A stretch of 26,237 bases of DNA from DATKGL01 sp035510455 (GTDB lineage Bacteria; Patescibacteriota; Saccharimonadia; Saccharimonadales; UBA4665). How positions within the stretch are numbered: position 1 is the first letter of the stretch; each line of letters opens with the position of its first letter. The notes below the pieces were generated by a model. It was not told the origin of the DNA. It searched no databases and saw only the letters and a program-made list of their open reading frames with translations. The DNA lies in the NCBI GenBank assembly GCA_035510455.1, contig DATKHB010000021.1, forward strand, positions 1 through 26,237, read 5' to 3'. The translations under genes and the position numbers were made by a program. Positions 16,457 to 21,803 of this stretch are shown one piece after another.

Positions 16457-16515
16457 TTCGCTTTTTCGTCCTTTTAGGACTCATCAGCATGAATAATACA
16501 TTCATGAAAAACGAA
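16457..16515 (-). ncRNA. Type III hammerhead self-cleaving ribozyme
   Basis: Read on the minus strand, all core elements are present in order. Stem III is TTCGTTTT pairing with AAAGCGAA, 8 consecutive pairs including one G-U. The cleavage triplet is UUU, with the break expected between 16507 and 16506. Stem I is CATGAAT/ATTCATG with loop GTATT, directly followed by the invariant CTGATGA (16481-16487). Stem II is GTCC/GGAC with loop TAAAA (13-mer at 16468-16480), directly followed by GAAA (16464-16467). The required A15.1-U16.1 pair forms. The ends lie in stem III, making it type III. The UUU site is permitted but usually slower than GUC. It sits in the 3' region of the 131-aa gene's transcript, 70 nt after its stop, and faces tRNA-Leu. 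Cleavage has not been shown. Confidence 0.85.
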
Positions 16516-16519
16516 CCGA

Positions 16520-16565
16520 GGAGGAGAGGACGAGAGCAGAAACTGCCTCAAGTCCTTTCTCCTCC
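16520..16565 (-). other. Strong hairpin between the 131-aa ORF and the ribozyme
   Basis: GGAGGAGA-AA-GGAC pairs with GTCC-TCTCCTCC: 12 base pairs with a two-base bulge, capped by an inner GCAG-TTT-CTGC hairpin. It ends 5 nt before stem III of the hammerhead. After self-cleavage it would lie just inside the new 3' end, where it could block 3' exonucleases. A classic terminator is less likely because the T-run is 8 nt away. Confidence 0.6.
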
Positions 16566-16584
16566 CGGAGCTCTCTGTTTATTA

Positions 16585-16980
16585 CTATCGACCTCCCAAG
16601 TCGATATCCTTTCTCCGTGCCACTGAAGTGCCCCATCCCATCATGGAATGAAGGATGGCGACGCCGATATCGAGTCCGTACTCGAGCCCGAGCTTCTTCA
16701 GCGACTCCGCTAGGAAATCAGCCATGTCATCGGCGTTCTCATCGGCCAGTGCGACGCGTTCCTCATCTGCGTGGAGATGAACGATCACGATGATGTCGCA
16801 AGTTGCATGTGACGAGTCGGAGGATTCCTCGAAGAAGACCGAGAAGTCGTTCGCAGTGAGCTGGCGTCCTACCCGGAGCGAGAACCGCGAACTCCCGTCA
16901 CTTCTGATGGCTTGCTCGAGAACTTCAATCATTTTTTGATCCATCACGTCTGGGTGGTAATGAACAAATACGATCGGCAC
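16585..16980 (-). CDS. Unknown 131-aa protein, possibly tautomerase (4-OT/MIF) fold
   Basis: Starts at a GTG (16980) with AAAGGAG 6 nt upstream; an ATG at 16985 is out of frame. The protein begins MPIVFVHYHPD, with proline right after the initiator, as in the tautomerase superfamily, whose catalytic base is Pro after Met removal. The rest could be read as two beta-alpha-beta units: strand, helix (DQKMIEVLEQAI), strand, then strand (CDIIVIVHLH), helix (DMADFLAESLKKLG) and strand, ending near an MGWG motif. This is a weak fold-level resemblance, not a family assignment. It is GC-richer than the neighbouring genes. It lies between the structured 97-nt element upstream and the hammerhead downstream, in one predicted transcript with a 21-aa ORF. 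Confidence 0.65.
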   Translation of the reverse strand: MPIVFVHYHPDVMDQKMIEVLEQAIRSDGSSRFSLRVGRQLTANDFSVFFEESSDSSHATCDIIVIVHLHADEERVALADENADDMADFLAESLKKLGLEYGLDIGVAILHSMMGWGTSVARRKDIDLGGR

Positions 16981-17023
16981 TGCATTCTCCTTTCAAGAGA
17001 GTTTTTTCGGTGGGCGTTACGAT

Positions 17024-17120
17024 GTACCGCTGTTCAACGTCTGGTTGGGGCCAAGTCCTCGGACAACCTCACTAAGACATGGAGTCTTATCTTTGCTCCA
17101 AGTGGAAGCGTTGAAGGTAC
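17024..17120 (-). ncRNA. Structured RNA element, four-way junction, between two small ORFs
   Basis: An enclosing stem of two parts, GTACC/GGTAC (17116-17120 with 17024-17028) and TTCAACG/CGTTGAA (17109-17115 with 17033-17039), is separated by a 4-nt bulge. Inside are three hairpins: GCTTCC-ACTT-GGAGC (17095-17108), TAAGAC-TCCAT-GTCTTA (17073-17089) and GGTTG...CAACC (17043-17068). It ends about 30 nt before the Shine-Dalgarno of the 131-aa gene, a position suited to translational control or RNA processing. It matches no riboswitch or ribozyme consensus that I know. The complement could fold similarly; strand is set from the transcript's direction. Confidence 0.55.
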
Positions 17121-17130
17121 GAACCGGTCC

Positions 17131-17196
17131 TTATTTCGTGTCTTCGAAGACAAACACGCTTTCGTTGCTGGTGGTGAACACGTGAACTTTGATCAT
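17131..17196 (-). CDS. 21-codon small ORF
   Basis: ATG at 17196 with an AAGGAG Shine-Dalgarno exactly 5 nt upstream, and TAA at 17131. The peptide begins MIKVHVFTTS and ends VFVFEDTK: strand-like, alternating hydrophobic residues, with an acidic-then-basic tail and no membrane segment. It is the first ORF of the predicted transcript starting near 17357. Its opening (IKVHVF) resembles the opening strand of the next ORF (PIVFVHYH), so it may be a decayed or duplicated start. It could also be a leader peptide for the following RNA structure. Real translation is inferred from the ribosome site only. Confidence 0.45.
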   Translation of the reverse strand: MIKVHVFTTSNESVFVFEDTK

Positions 17197-17217
17197 TGCT
17201 GCTCCTTATGTTGGTTG

Positions 17218-17349
17218 TGATCTTGCGATCAGGGGTTTTACGATTGGGAACAAGAACACGAAGAAACGTATCTTGTACTTATTCCCAATCGCTAACCAAG
17301 GAGCTATAAACAAAGAGCTTGTTAAGGTGCCTTGGAGCCGTTAGGGCTC
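17218..17349 (-). ncRNA. Highly structured 5' leader with four hairpins
   Basis: In transcript order: (1) GAGCC-CTAAC-GGCTC (17335-17349); (2) CCAAGG...CCTTGG (17296-17335) enclosing AACAA/TTGTT; (3) CGATTGGGAA/TTCCCAATCG (17241-17291), ten pairs, with an inner ACAAGA/TCTTGT stem; (4) TGATC-GCAA-GATCA (17218-17231) with a GNRA tetraloop, ending 11 nt before the Shine-Dalgarno of the small ORF. Four consecutive hairpins in about 130 nt suggest a functional leader, for mRNA stability or ligand sensing. No known riboswitch is recognised. Confidence 0.55.
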
Positions 17350-17363
17350 AACAAAGTGCATAT

Positions 17364-17392
17364 ATTTTATCATAATAGCGCCAAATGATCAA
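17364..17392 (-). promoter_or_regulatory. Promoter of the ribozyme-bearing transcript
   Basis: Minus-strand TTGATC (17387-17392), a 17-bp spacer and TAAAAT (17364-17369) predict a start near 17357. The transcript would cover the structured leader, both small ORFs, the four-way junction and the hammerhead, about 900 nt in all. Confidence 0.6.
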
Positions 17393-17401
17393 ATGGTAAA
17401 G

Positions 17402-17471
17402 GACGGTTCATCTCTCTATTTTAGGTTAACGCCTAGTCACCCCAACCCTAGAATAGGCCTTTCTAACCGTC
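17402..17471. repeat. Imperfect dyad between divergent promoters
   Basis: GACGGTT (17402-17408) and AACCGTC (17465-17471) are perfect 7-bp inverted arms. An inner pair, GCCTA (17431-17435) and TAGGC (17454-17458), extends the symmetry. It fills the space between a minus promoter and a plus promoter. It could be an operator, an RNA hairpin or a small decayed element; no flanking target duplication was found. Confidence 0.45.
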
Positions 17472-17473
17472 TC

Positions 17474-17502
17474 TTCATCTACGTCAAATTATTCGCTATA
17501 AT
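17474..17502 (+). promoter_or_regulatory. Promoter for the 214-aa gene
   Basis: TTCATC (17474-17479), a 17-bp spacer and a consensus TATAAT (17497-17502). Transcription should start near 17509, leaving a 14-nt leader that contains AGGGA. Confidence 0.55.
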
Positions 17503-17522
17503 TACCTTGTAATAGGGATAGA

Positions 17523-18167
17523 TTGGAGACGACTCAAGTGACCTTGAAACCACCAGGGCAACCGGAAGGATCGTTCGGCAATGAGGTTGGAAGAAATCCA
17601 GGGTCCGAAGAACATCTCGGGAGCGCCGGAGATGCCCGATCCGAAGAAGAAATACAAAGTGACGAGCAAGCAGAAAGAGCCTACGAGAAACACCTTATAT
17701 ACCGGGCTAAATGGATGCTTGAGGAAGCCGGCAGAGTGGCGGCTACTGCCCTGCCAAGAAAACCGTTCGATCTTATACTTAGCACTAAACATATGGAGAA
17801 TATCGACGCTGCTGATGCTAATATGCTGGTTCTTGGCTGGAAGATTAGCAGAGCTATGCCGCCTGAAATAATTAACGGTATTGAATATCCGGCTTTTGGC
17901 CTTTTCTTGTCATTGTCTGGTCAGCTTTGGGTGTTTGGTTATAAAAACCCCTATCCATATAAGCCCGAAGAAAAGTTAATGGCTAATGCTACTGCTGTGT
18001 TGGATACAGTAGAATGCTTTTTTGAGCCGAGGCGGATTAATGGTTGCAGACCCTACGTTCCTGAGGGTGGCCGTTTAGATATCGCCGAGGCTAATATTGA
18101 CAACATTGAAACGCGCTTGGGTGGATTTAGATACTCGACAGTTAAAGGGATAACCGGTAACCCCTAA
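17523..18167 (+). CDS. Hypothetical protein, 214 aa
   Basis: Soluble protein with a Gly/Glu/Ser-rich, probably disordered first 50 residues, then a basic helical segment (ERAYEKHLIYRAKWMLEEAG). A compact domain follows from about 85 (FDLILSTKH through PAFGLFLSLSGQLWVFGY). No catalytic motif is visible and I do not recognise the family. The start is a TTG placed 7 nt after AGGG and 14 nt after the predicted transcription start; a GTG five codons later is an alternative. It is divergent from the ribozyme locus across the dyad at 17402-17471 and convergent with the YjeF-like gene. Confidence 0.6.
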   Translation: METTQVTLKPPGQPEGSFGNEVGRNPGSEEHLGSAGDARSEEEIQSDEQAERAYEKHLIYRAKWMLEEAGRVAATALPRKPFDLILSTKHMENIDAADANMLVLGWKISRAMPPEIINGIEYPAFGLFLSLSGQLWVFGYKNPYPYKPEEKLMANATAVLDTVECFFEPRRINGCRPYVPEGGRLDIAEANIDNIETRLGGFRYSTVKGITGNP

Positions 18168-18186
18168 GTAAGCTCAAATAATAAAC

Positions 18187-18972
18187 CTAAATAAGACTAG
18201 ACGATAAGGCTGCAAAAGTTTTATTAGGATTCTGGGTCCACCAGACCGCCGCCATAGCAGCGTAATTTTGCTGACGATCCGACTCAGCATTTAGCTTGGT
18301 AGAGCTAACTTCACCACTACTGGCGACATATACCAGACCTTCACTCGCTAGAACTAAGTTTGACAGCGGGTGTTTAAGGTTGAATTCGTGGAGTAGTTCG
18401 ACTACGTGCAGTAAATCCATGGTTGAAGTTAAGGCCAAGAGGAATTTAGCCGAGGTTATAAGTTTTTGGAGCTGGTTAAAATCTAGAACTAGTGTAGTTA
18501 GCGGTCGGTTTAATAATAACTCGGGCTGCGTATAGAAAAAATCCAAACTATCCCCCGCTATTACTAGTTGCCCAGCGTATTTACTAATAAATTTTTCGAG
18601 CATAGTAACCGTTTCGCTATTATTCCCAAAATCTCCAGCGAGCAACACTATGTCGGCCCACGAGCTACTTTCTAGTAGATGAGCCAGTGACTCGCTAGAA
18701 AAACTGCCGCTTGGCGTGGAAGCAGCGAACTCGCTGCCCTCAAAAAACTTTTCAACTGTTTTTCGCAAACTATCTGGCAGTAATACTCGAGCGGTACCGA
18801 TTCCACTTTTAACGCTTTGCCCGTACGCGTCAGCCACATTATTGAAGCCGTGCAAGCTGCCGCCGACTATCAGAAGCTTGCCGGATGTATTTCTGTTTTG
18901 CGGCCGGCTCCACTGAAGCTCCGGGAAGAGTGGTCTGTCGGTAGTCTGCTGTCGCCAGTAAGATCGGTCCAT
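18187..18972 (-). CDS. YjeF C-terminal-like (NAD(P)H-hydrate dehydratase fold) protein, divergent
   Basis: 261 aa. The stretch GKLLIVGGSLHGFNNVADAYGQSVKSGIGTARVLLP (read in parts at about 31-66) follows the YjeF_C/ribokinase-like pattern of glycine-rich GGS loop, helix and SGxGxxxVxxP. The later NxxATP region is weak: the usual GPGLG-type motif is replaced by LLAGDFGNN at about 109-117, and the catalytic GTGD motif is not evident. It may therefore have lost the repair activity that rebuilds hydrated NAD(P)H, or bind another nucleotide. The gene starts 4 nt after the stop of the proline iminopeptidase gene and ends the xth operon. Confidence 0.6.
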   Translation of the reverse strand: MDRSYWRQQTTDRPLFPELQWSRPQNRNTSGKLLIVGGSLHGFNNVADAYGQSVKSGIGTARVLLPDSLRKTVEKFFEGSEFAASTPSGSFSSESLAHLLESSSWADIVLLAGDFGNNSETVTMLEKFISKYAGQLVIAGDSLDFFYTQPELLLNRPLTTLVLDFNQLQKLITSAKFLLALTSTMDLLHVVELLHEFNLKHPLSNLVLASEGLVYVASSGEVSSTKLNAESDRQQNYAAMAAVWWTQNPNKTFAALSSSLI

Positions 18973-18976
18973 AATT

Positions 18977-19888
18977 TTATAAGCTGGCGAAGATCGTCCG
19001 ATTGACGTCGTAATTGGATCGGTCGTTAGCGTGCCCGGCCATAGTCCATATTAACGTGCTGTCGGGGAGTAACTGATGCAGCTCATAGGCTGTTTGCGGC
19101 GGGCAGACAAAATCATAACGACCCTGAACTAGCCAAATCGGCACATTAAGCTTATGGGCGTTATTTAAGATATAGCGCTCTGGCATGAAGCAATTGTTAA
19201 AAAGATAATAAACTTCAATAGCGGTTTCGGTTGGATCAAACGTCTTCGGATCTTCCGGGATAAAACGGTCATCGAGCTTGATAAGCGATCCCTCCAGGTT
19301 GGCGTAAATATAGGCCGAAGCTCTTTTAGCCTCCGGATCCTGGCCTAAAATCCTCGCAAAATGATAACCGCTAGGGTCAGAATGATGATTCTTGGGGGTG
19401 TTGCTAAGGTAGTGATCCCAGACATCTGGGAAAAACGATCGGAAACCACCGCTGTCCAGGTACTGTATCTCGGCCTTTGACCCGGTGAAGATTCCTTGAA
19501 GAACCATTGATTTAATACGTTCTTGGTACTTAATGCCGTAGGCTAACGCCAAACAGCTGCCCCAAGAAGCGCCGGTTATAATGCACTGATCGACTTTTAG
19601 ATAATCTAGTATTTTCTCGATATCCTCTACTAGATCATTAGTGGTGTTATGCTTCAGCGAGCCGAAAGGAATGCTCCGGCCGCAGCCTCGCTGATCATAG
19701 AAAATCACTCGGTGCTCGTAAGGATTAAATTGGTAGCGGGCTTTGTCGGAAGTACTTGATCCCGGTCCGCCGTGCAGTCTTAGAATCGGCACTTTTGCTT
19801 TAGGATTGCCCCATTCCTGGACGTATATCTCGTGGCCGTCACCGACCGGTACAAATAACTCTTTGATGGTAAATTTATCAGGTGTCAT
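18977..19888 (-). CDS. pip: Proline iminopeptidase (alpha/beta hydrolase)
   Basis: Releases N-terminal proline from peptides. At 303 aa it has normal family length. The oxyanion motif HGGPG is at 39-43, DQRGCGRS at about 65-72 is a strong family signature, and the nucleophile elbow GASWGS puts Ser108 in place. The acid is D259 in QGRYDFVCPP and the histidine is H286 in MAGHA. The cytosolic location fits the lack of a signal peptide, and the enzyme may help salvage amino acids from peptides taken up from a host or partner; that is inference. Its ATG overlaps the xth stop by 3 bp (ATGA), so the genes are translationally coupled. Confidence 0.9.
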   Translation of the reverse strand: MTPDKFTIKELFVPVGDGHEIYVQEWGNPKAKVPILRLHGGPGSSTSDKARYQFNPYEHRVIFYDQRGCGRSIPFGSLKHNTTNDLVEDIEKILDYLKVDQCIITGASWGSCLALAYGIKYQERIKSMVLQGIFTGSKAEIQYLDSGGFRSFFPDVWDHYLSNTPKNHHSDPSGYHFARILGQDPEAKRASAYIYANLEGSLIKLDDRFIPEDPKTFDPTETAIEVYYLFNNCFMPERYILNNAHKLNVPIWLVQGRYDFVCPPQTAYELHQLLPDSTLIWTMAGHANDRSNYDVNRTIFASL

Positions 19889-20685
19889 AGGTCCAGTGCT
19901 ATACTTATCGGGCAGTGATCAGAGCCCATTATTTTTGGATGAATGGCAGCTTCTTTAACCGCCGAACGGAGCTTACTTGATACCAGGAAATAATCTATTC
20001 TCCAGCCGACGTTCCTTTCCCTAGCCTTGGCGAAATGACTCCACCAGGTGTAAAACCCATTGCCCTTATTAAATAGCCTAAAGCTGTCTACGAAACCAGC
20101 CTTTAAAAAGCCGTCAAAGCCTTGTCTTTCTTCTTTGGTAAAACCCTTTTTGCCGTCATTGGGCTTGGGGTTAGCTAGATCATCTGGCGTATGAGCGACG
20201 TTTAGGTCACCGCAAAAAACTACCGGTTTATGTTTCTCCAGACTAAGGCAGTATTCTAAGAATGCTGGGTCCCAGTGCTTGTGTCTTAGGTTCAGGCGGG
20301 ATAGATCATCTTTGGCGTTTGGCGTATAAACTGTGACTAGATAAAACTTATCAAACTCAGCCGTTATTACCCGGCCCTCTTTGTTGGGATCGCCGTAGAG
20401 GTCTCCGCTTAGATTATACTTTTTAATTATGTCGTTTGGGAGTCCGTCGATTACCCGCAGCGGCTCGATTTTACTTAGTATTGCCGTACCGGAATAACCG
20501 GCCTTCTCGGCTGGATACCAAAAAGCTCGGTAGTCACCCAGTTCGATATCTATCTGAGATTCATTGGCCTTAATTTCCTGTAGACATAAAATATCCGGAT
20601 CCTCGGTCTTTAGAAATGGAGCAAGATTATCCTTCCGCGCAACTGCCCGAATACCATTAACGTTCCACGAATACAACCTCAACAT
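19885..20685 (-). CDS. xth: Exodeoxyribonuclease III / AP endonuclease
   Basis: Mg2+-dependent DNA repair nuclease acting on abasic sites and 3' blocks. At 266 aa it fits the Xth/ExoA family. Visible motifs are SWNVNGIRA at 6-14, LQEIK with Glu37, the GDLNVAHTPDDL segment with catalytic Asp and Asn, WRIDYFLVS, and the terminal GSDHCPI with Asp256 and His257. Start and context: TATACT ends 6 nt before the ATG, so the mRNA should be leaderless. It leads an operon with pip and the YjeF-like gene. Together with the AlkA-type glycosylase elsewhere in the window it supplies two steps of base-excision repair. Confidence 0.95.
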   Translation of the reverse strand: MLRLYSWNVNGIRAVARKDNLAPFLKTEDPDILCLQEIKANESQIDIELGDYRAFWYPAEKAGYSGTAILSKIEPLRVIDGLPNDIIKKYNLSGDLYGDPNKEGRVITAEFDKFYLVTVYTPNAKDDLSRLNLRHKHWDPAFLEYCLSLEKHKPVVFCGDLNVAHTPDDLANPKPNDGKKGFTKEERQGFDGFLKAGFVDSFRLFNKGNGFYTWWSHFAKARERNVGWRIDYFLVSSKLRSAVKEAAIHPKIMGSDHCPISIALDL

Positions 20686-20691
20686 ACTTAA

Positions 20692-20697
20692 AGTATA
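20692..20697 (-). promoter_or_regulatory. -10 box for the xth operon
   Basis: Minus-strand TATACT is followed by six bases and then the xth ATG, the spacing expected for a leaderless transcript. No good -35 is visible. Confidence 0.45.
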
Positions 20698-20948
20698 GTC
20701 GTGACAATAGGATTCTGCTAGAGCTGAAGTAAATGCATGAAGAAGGCCGCGGGATGTATTTGATGTGTTGTTTTGTTGTGAATGGGGTAAGCCTTTTAGG
20801 GCTAAGCGTCAGTTCACGAACTACACACACTATATTCCCACACGGCCAGTGTCCCTTCAGGGTTCCAATAATCGCAAAAAACTATGCGATAATCGGGCGT
20901 CTTTCCACGGAAGGGTTTGGGGCGGGAGCCGAGTGAGGGAGAACGAAA
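20698..20948. other. 250-bp intergenic stretch, structured but without a clear gene
   Basis: Both strands contain short open frames without ribosome sites, so no CDS is called. The sequence has several possible hairpins: ATCGCA/TGCGAT (20871-20890), AGTTC/GAACT near 20811-20822, and CCC-TTCA-GGG near 20852. A long-range 8-bp pair joins CGTCAGTT (20807-20814) with AACTGACG (20948-20955) and would enclose them. It may encode a small RNA of about 150 nt, but no promoter is convincing and it does not match tmRNA, RNase P, SRP or 6S RNA signatures. Confidence 0.35.
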
Positions 20949-20966
20949 ACTGACGTTTTGGTCAGT
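20949..20966 (-). terminator. Hairpin at the end of the 70-aa gene
   Basis: ACTGAC/GTCAGT with a six-base loop covers the stop codon of the 70-aa gene on the minus strand and is followed by TTTTCGTT. It could act as a weak intrinsic terminator. One arm competes with the long-range pairing described for 20698-20948. Confidence 0.4.
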
Positions 20967-21174
20967 CATCCGAATAGTAGTCTCGATAGTCCTCAGGCGA
21001 AGGCTCTTTGTCGTCGATCCCAAAACGCCTCGTTGATTCTCTCATAAAGAGATACAGAAGAGCCAGCACTGCAAGTCCTAAAACCGCGAGTATCCAATTA
21101 TTTATTGCAACTCCCACAATAAACGCCATGAAAGAGATTGCAACTAGTACACCGACCGCAAGGCCCATGCCCAT
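20962..21174 (-). CDS. Small membrane protein, 70 aa
   Basis: Two hydrophobic helices (about 4-24 and 27-46) form a hairpin in the membrane, followed by a basic stretch (RESTRR) and a strongly acidic cytoplasmic tail ending in YRDYYSDD. The basic residues after the second helix place both ends in the cytoplasm. The ATG is preceded by GGAAGG about 7 nt upstream, with a second ATG two codons later. A consensus-like promoter (21223-21251) lies upstream with a hairpin in the leader. Family unknown. It follows the pilin gene on the same strand but appears independently transcribed. Confidence 0.6.
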   Translation of the reverse strand: MGMGLAVGVLVAISFMAFIVGVAINNWILAVLGLAVLALLYLFMRESTRRFGIDDKEPSPEDYRDYYSDD

Positions 21175-21197
21175 GTCTACACCTTCCTGGTAAACTA

Positions 21198-21214
21198 TTC
21201 ATCACCCTGATGAA
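21198..21214 (-). other. 5' leader hairpin of the 70-aa gene
   Basis: TTCATCA and TGATGAA are perfect 7-bp arms around a three-base loop, 24 nt before the start codon and at the very 5' end of the predicted transcript. It may protect the mRNA 5' end or serve as an operator. Confidence 0.45.
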
Positions 21215-21222
21215 CGGTCTAT

Positions 21223-21251
21223 ATAATATAATGCTTTTTAATTTTAGTCAA
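21223..21251 (-). promoter_or_regulatory. Promoter of the 70-aa gene
   Basis: Minus-strand TTGACT (21246-21251), a 17-bp spacer and TATTAT (21223-21228): the best -35/-10 pair seen in the window. Transcription should start near 21216. Confidence 0.65.
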
Positions 21252-21267
21252 TCTAAAGTGCTAGCGG

Positions 21268-21723
21268 CTAGTTAAGGCTGCTCTTAACGAAAGTCGGGGC
21301 TGAACTTTCATCGAGAGTTGCCACCAGCGAGTAGTGGGCACAGATAACGGTTTTGTCATTACAGGTTGAGCCATCGACGCTTGTGACCTCGTAAGCGTAG
21401 GCGTTAGTTTCGGGTTTAGTTACTAGCTGCTCCGTTTTGCCCGAGGGGTCTTTTAAATCACCCGGGTTTAGGTTCGGCATATTTTTTGTCAGCCAAGCGC
21501 TATTGTTCATATCTGCTAGCGTAGGATACTGCGAGTTTTCAACGTAATAGGCTTCAAGTTTTTGATATATAGCCTGGATATCATTTTGCCTAGTCTGGTT
21601 ATTCTGGTTCCGGTGCACGCTGACATAAGCCGTTAGAACGATCGATATTAAGATTCCTACAGCCACCGCCACCAATAGTATCTCAATGATACTAAAACCC
21701 GATTGATCTTTTTTCAGTGACAC
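21268..21723 (-). CDS. Type IV pilin-like protein
   Basis: 151 aa with a class III prepilin signal: short basic leader, cleavage after Gly9, then FSIIEILLVAVAVGILISIV with the conserved Glu14 (position 5 of the mature protein). The hydrophobic N-terminal helix is followed by a pilin-type globular domain. YQKLEAYYVENSQYPTLADM at about 49-68 is typical of major pilins and pseudopilins, and two later cysteines (TCNDKTVICAHYS) may close a C-terminal disulfide loop. It would be processed by a prepilin peptidase not seen here. The start is GTG; AGAGG lies 10 nt upstream. VKOR in this window could oxidise its cysteines; that is inference. Confidence 0.88.
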   Translation of the reverse strand: MSLKKDQSGFSIIEILLVAVAVGILISIVLTAYVSVHRNQNNQTRQNDIQAIYQKLEAYYVENSQYPTLADMNNSAWLTKNMPNLNPGDLKDPSGKTEQLVTKPETNAYAYEVTSVDGSTCNDKTVICAHYSLVATLDESSAPTFVKSSLN

Positions 21724-21803
21724 TTTATATATACCTCTTTTTAATATAATACCATTCTGAATATGTTTTTATTTGCTATAAGCAAAATTTGTAATTAAGC
21801 TTT

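Noticed and set aside
16912..17220. 102-codon plus-strand frame over the ribozyme locus
   Set aside because: No ribosome site or promoter; it is the complement of the structured RNA and the two minus-strand ORFs.
16296..17522. tRNA-Leu 3' end as an attachment site for an integrated element
   Set aside because: No direct repeat of the tRNA 3' end was found by eye up to 18200, and no integrase gene is present.
20698..20960. tmRNA, RNase P RNA, SRP RNA or 6S RNA in the intergenic gap
   Set aside because: The conserved core sequences of these RNAs are missing on both strands.
20733..21023. Open frames of 60-70 codons on both strands of the intergenic region
   Set aside because: No Shine-Dalgarno, odd composition, and overlap with hairpins and the 70-aa gene.
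21198..21220. A further CTGATGA (plus strand, 21207-21213) as a third hammerhead
   Set aside because: No GAAA, stem II or cleavage triplet surrounds it; it is half of the TTCATCA/TGATGAA inverted repeat.
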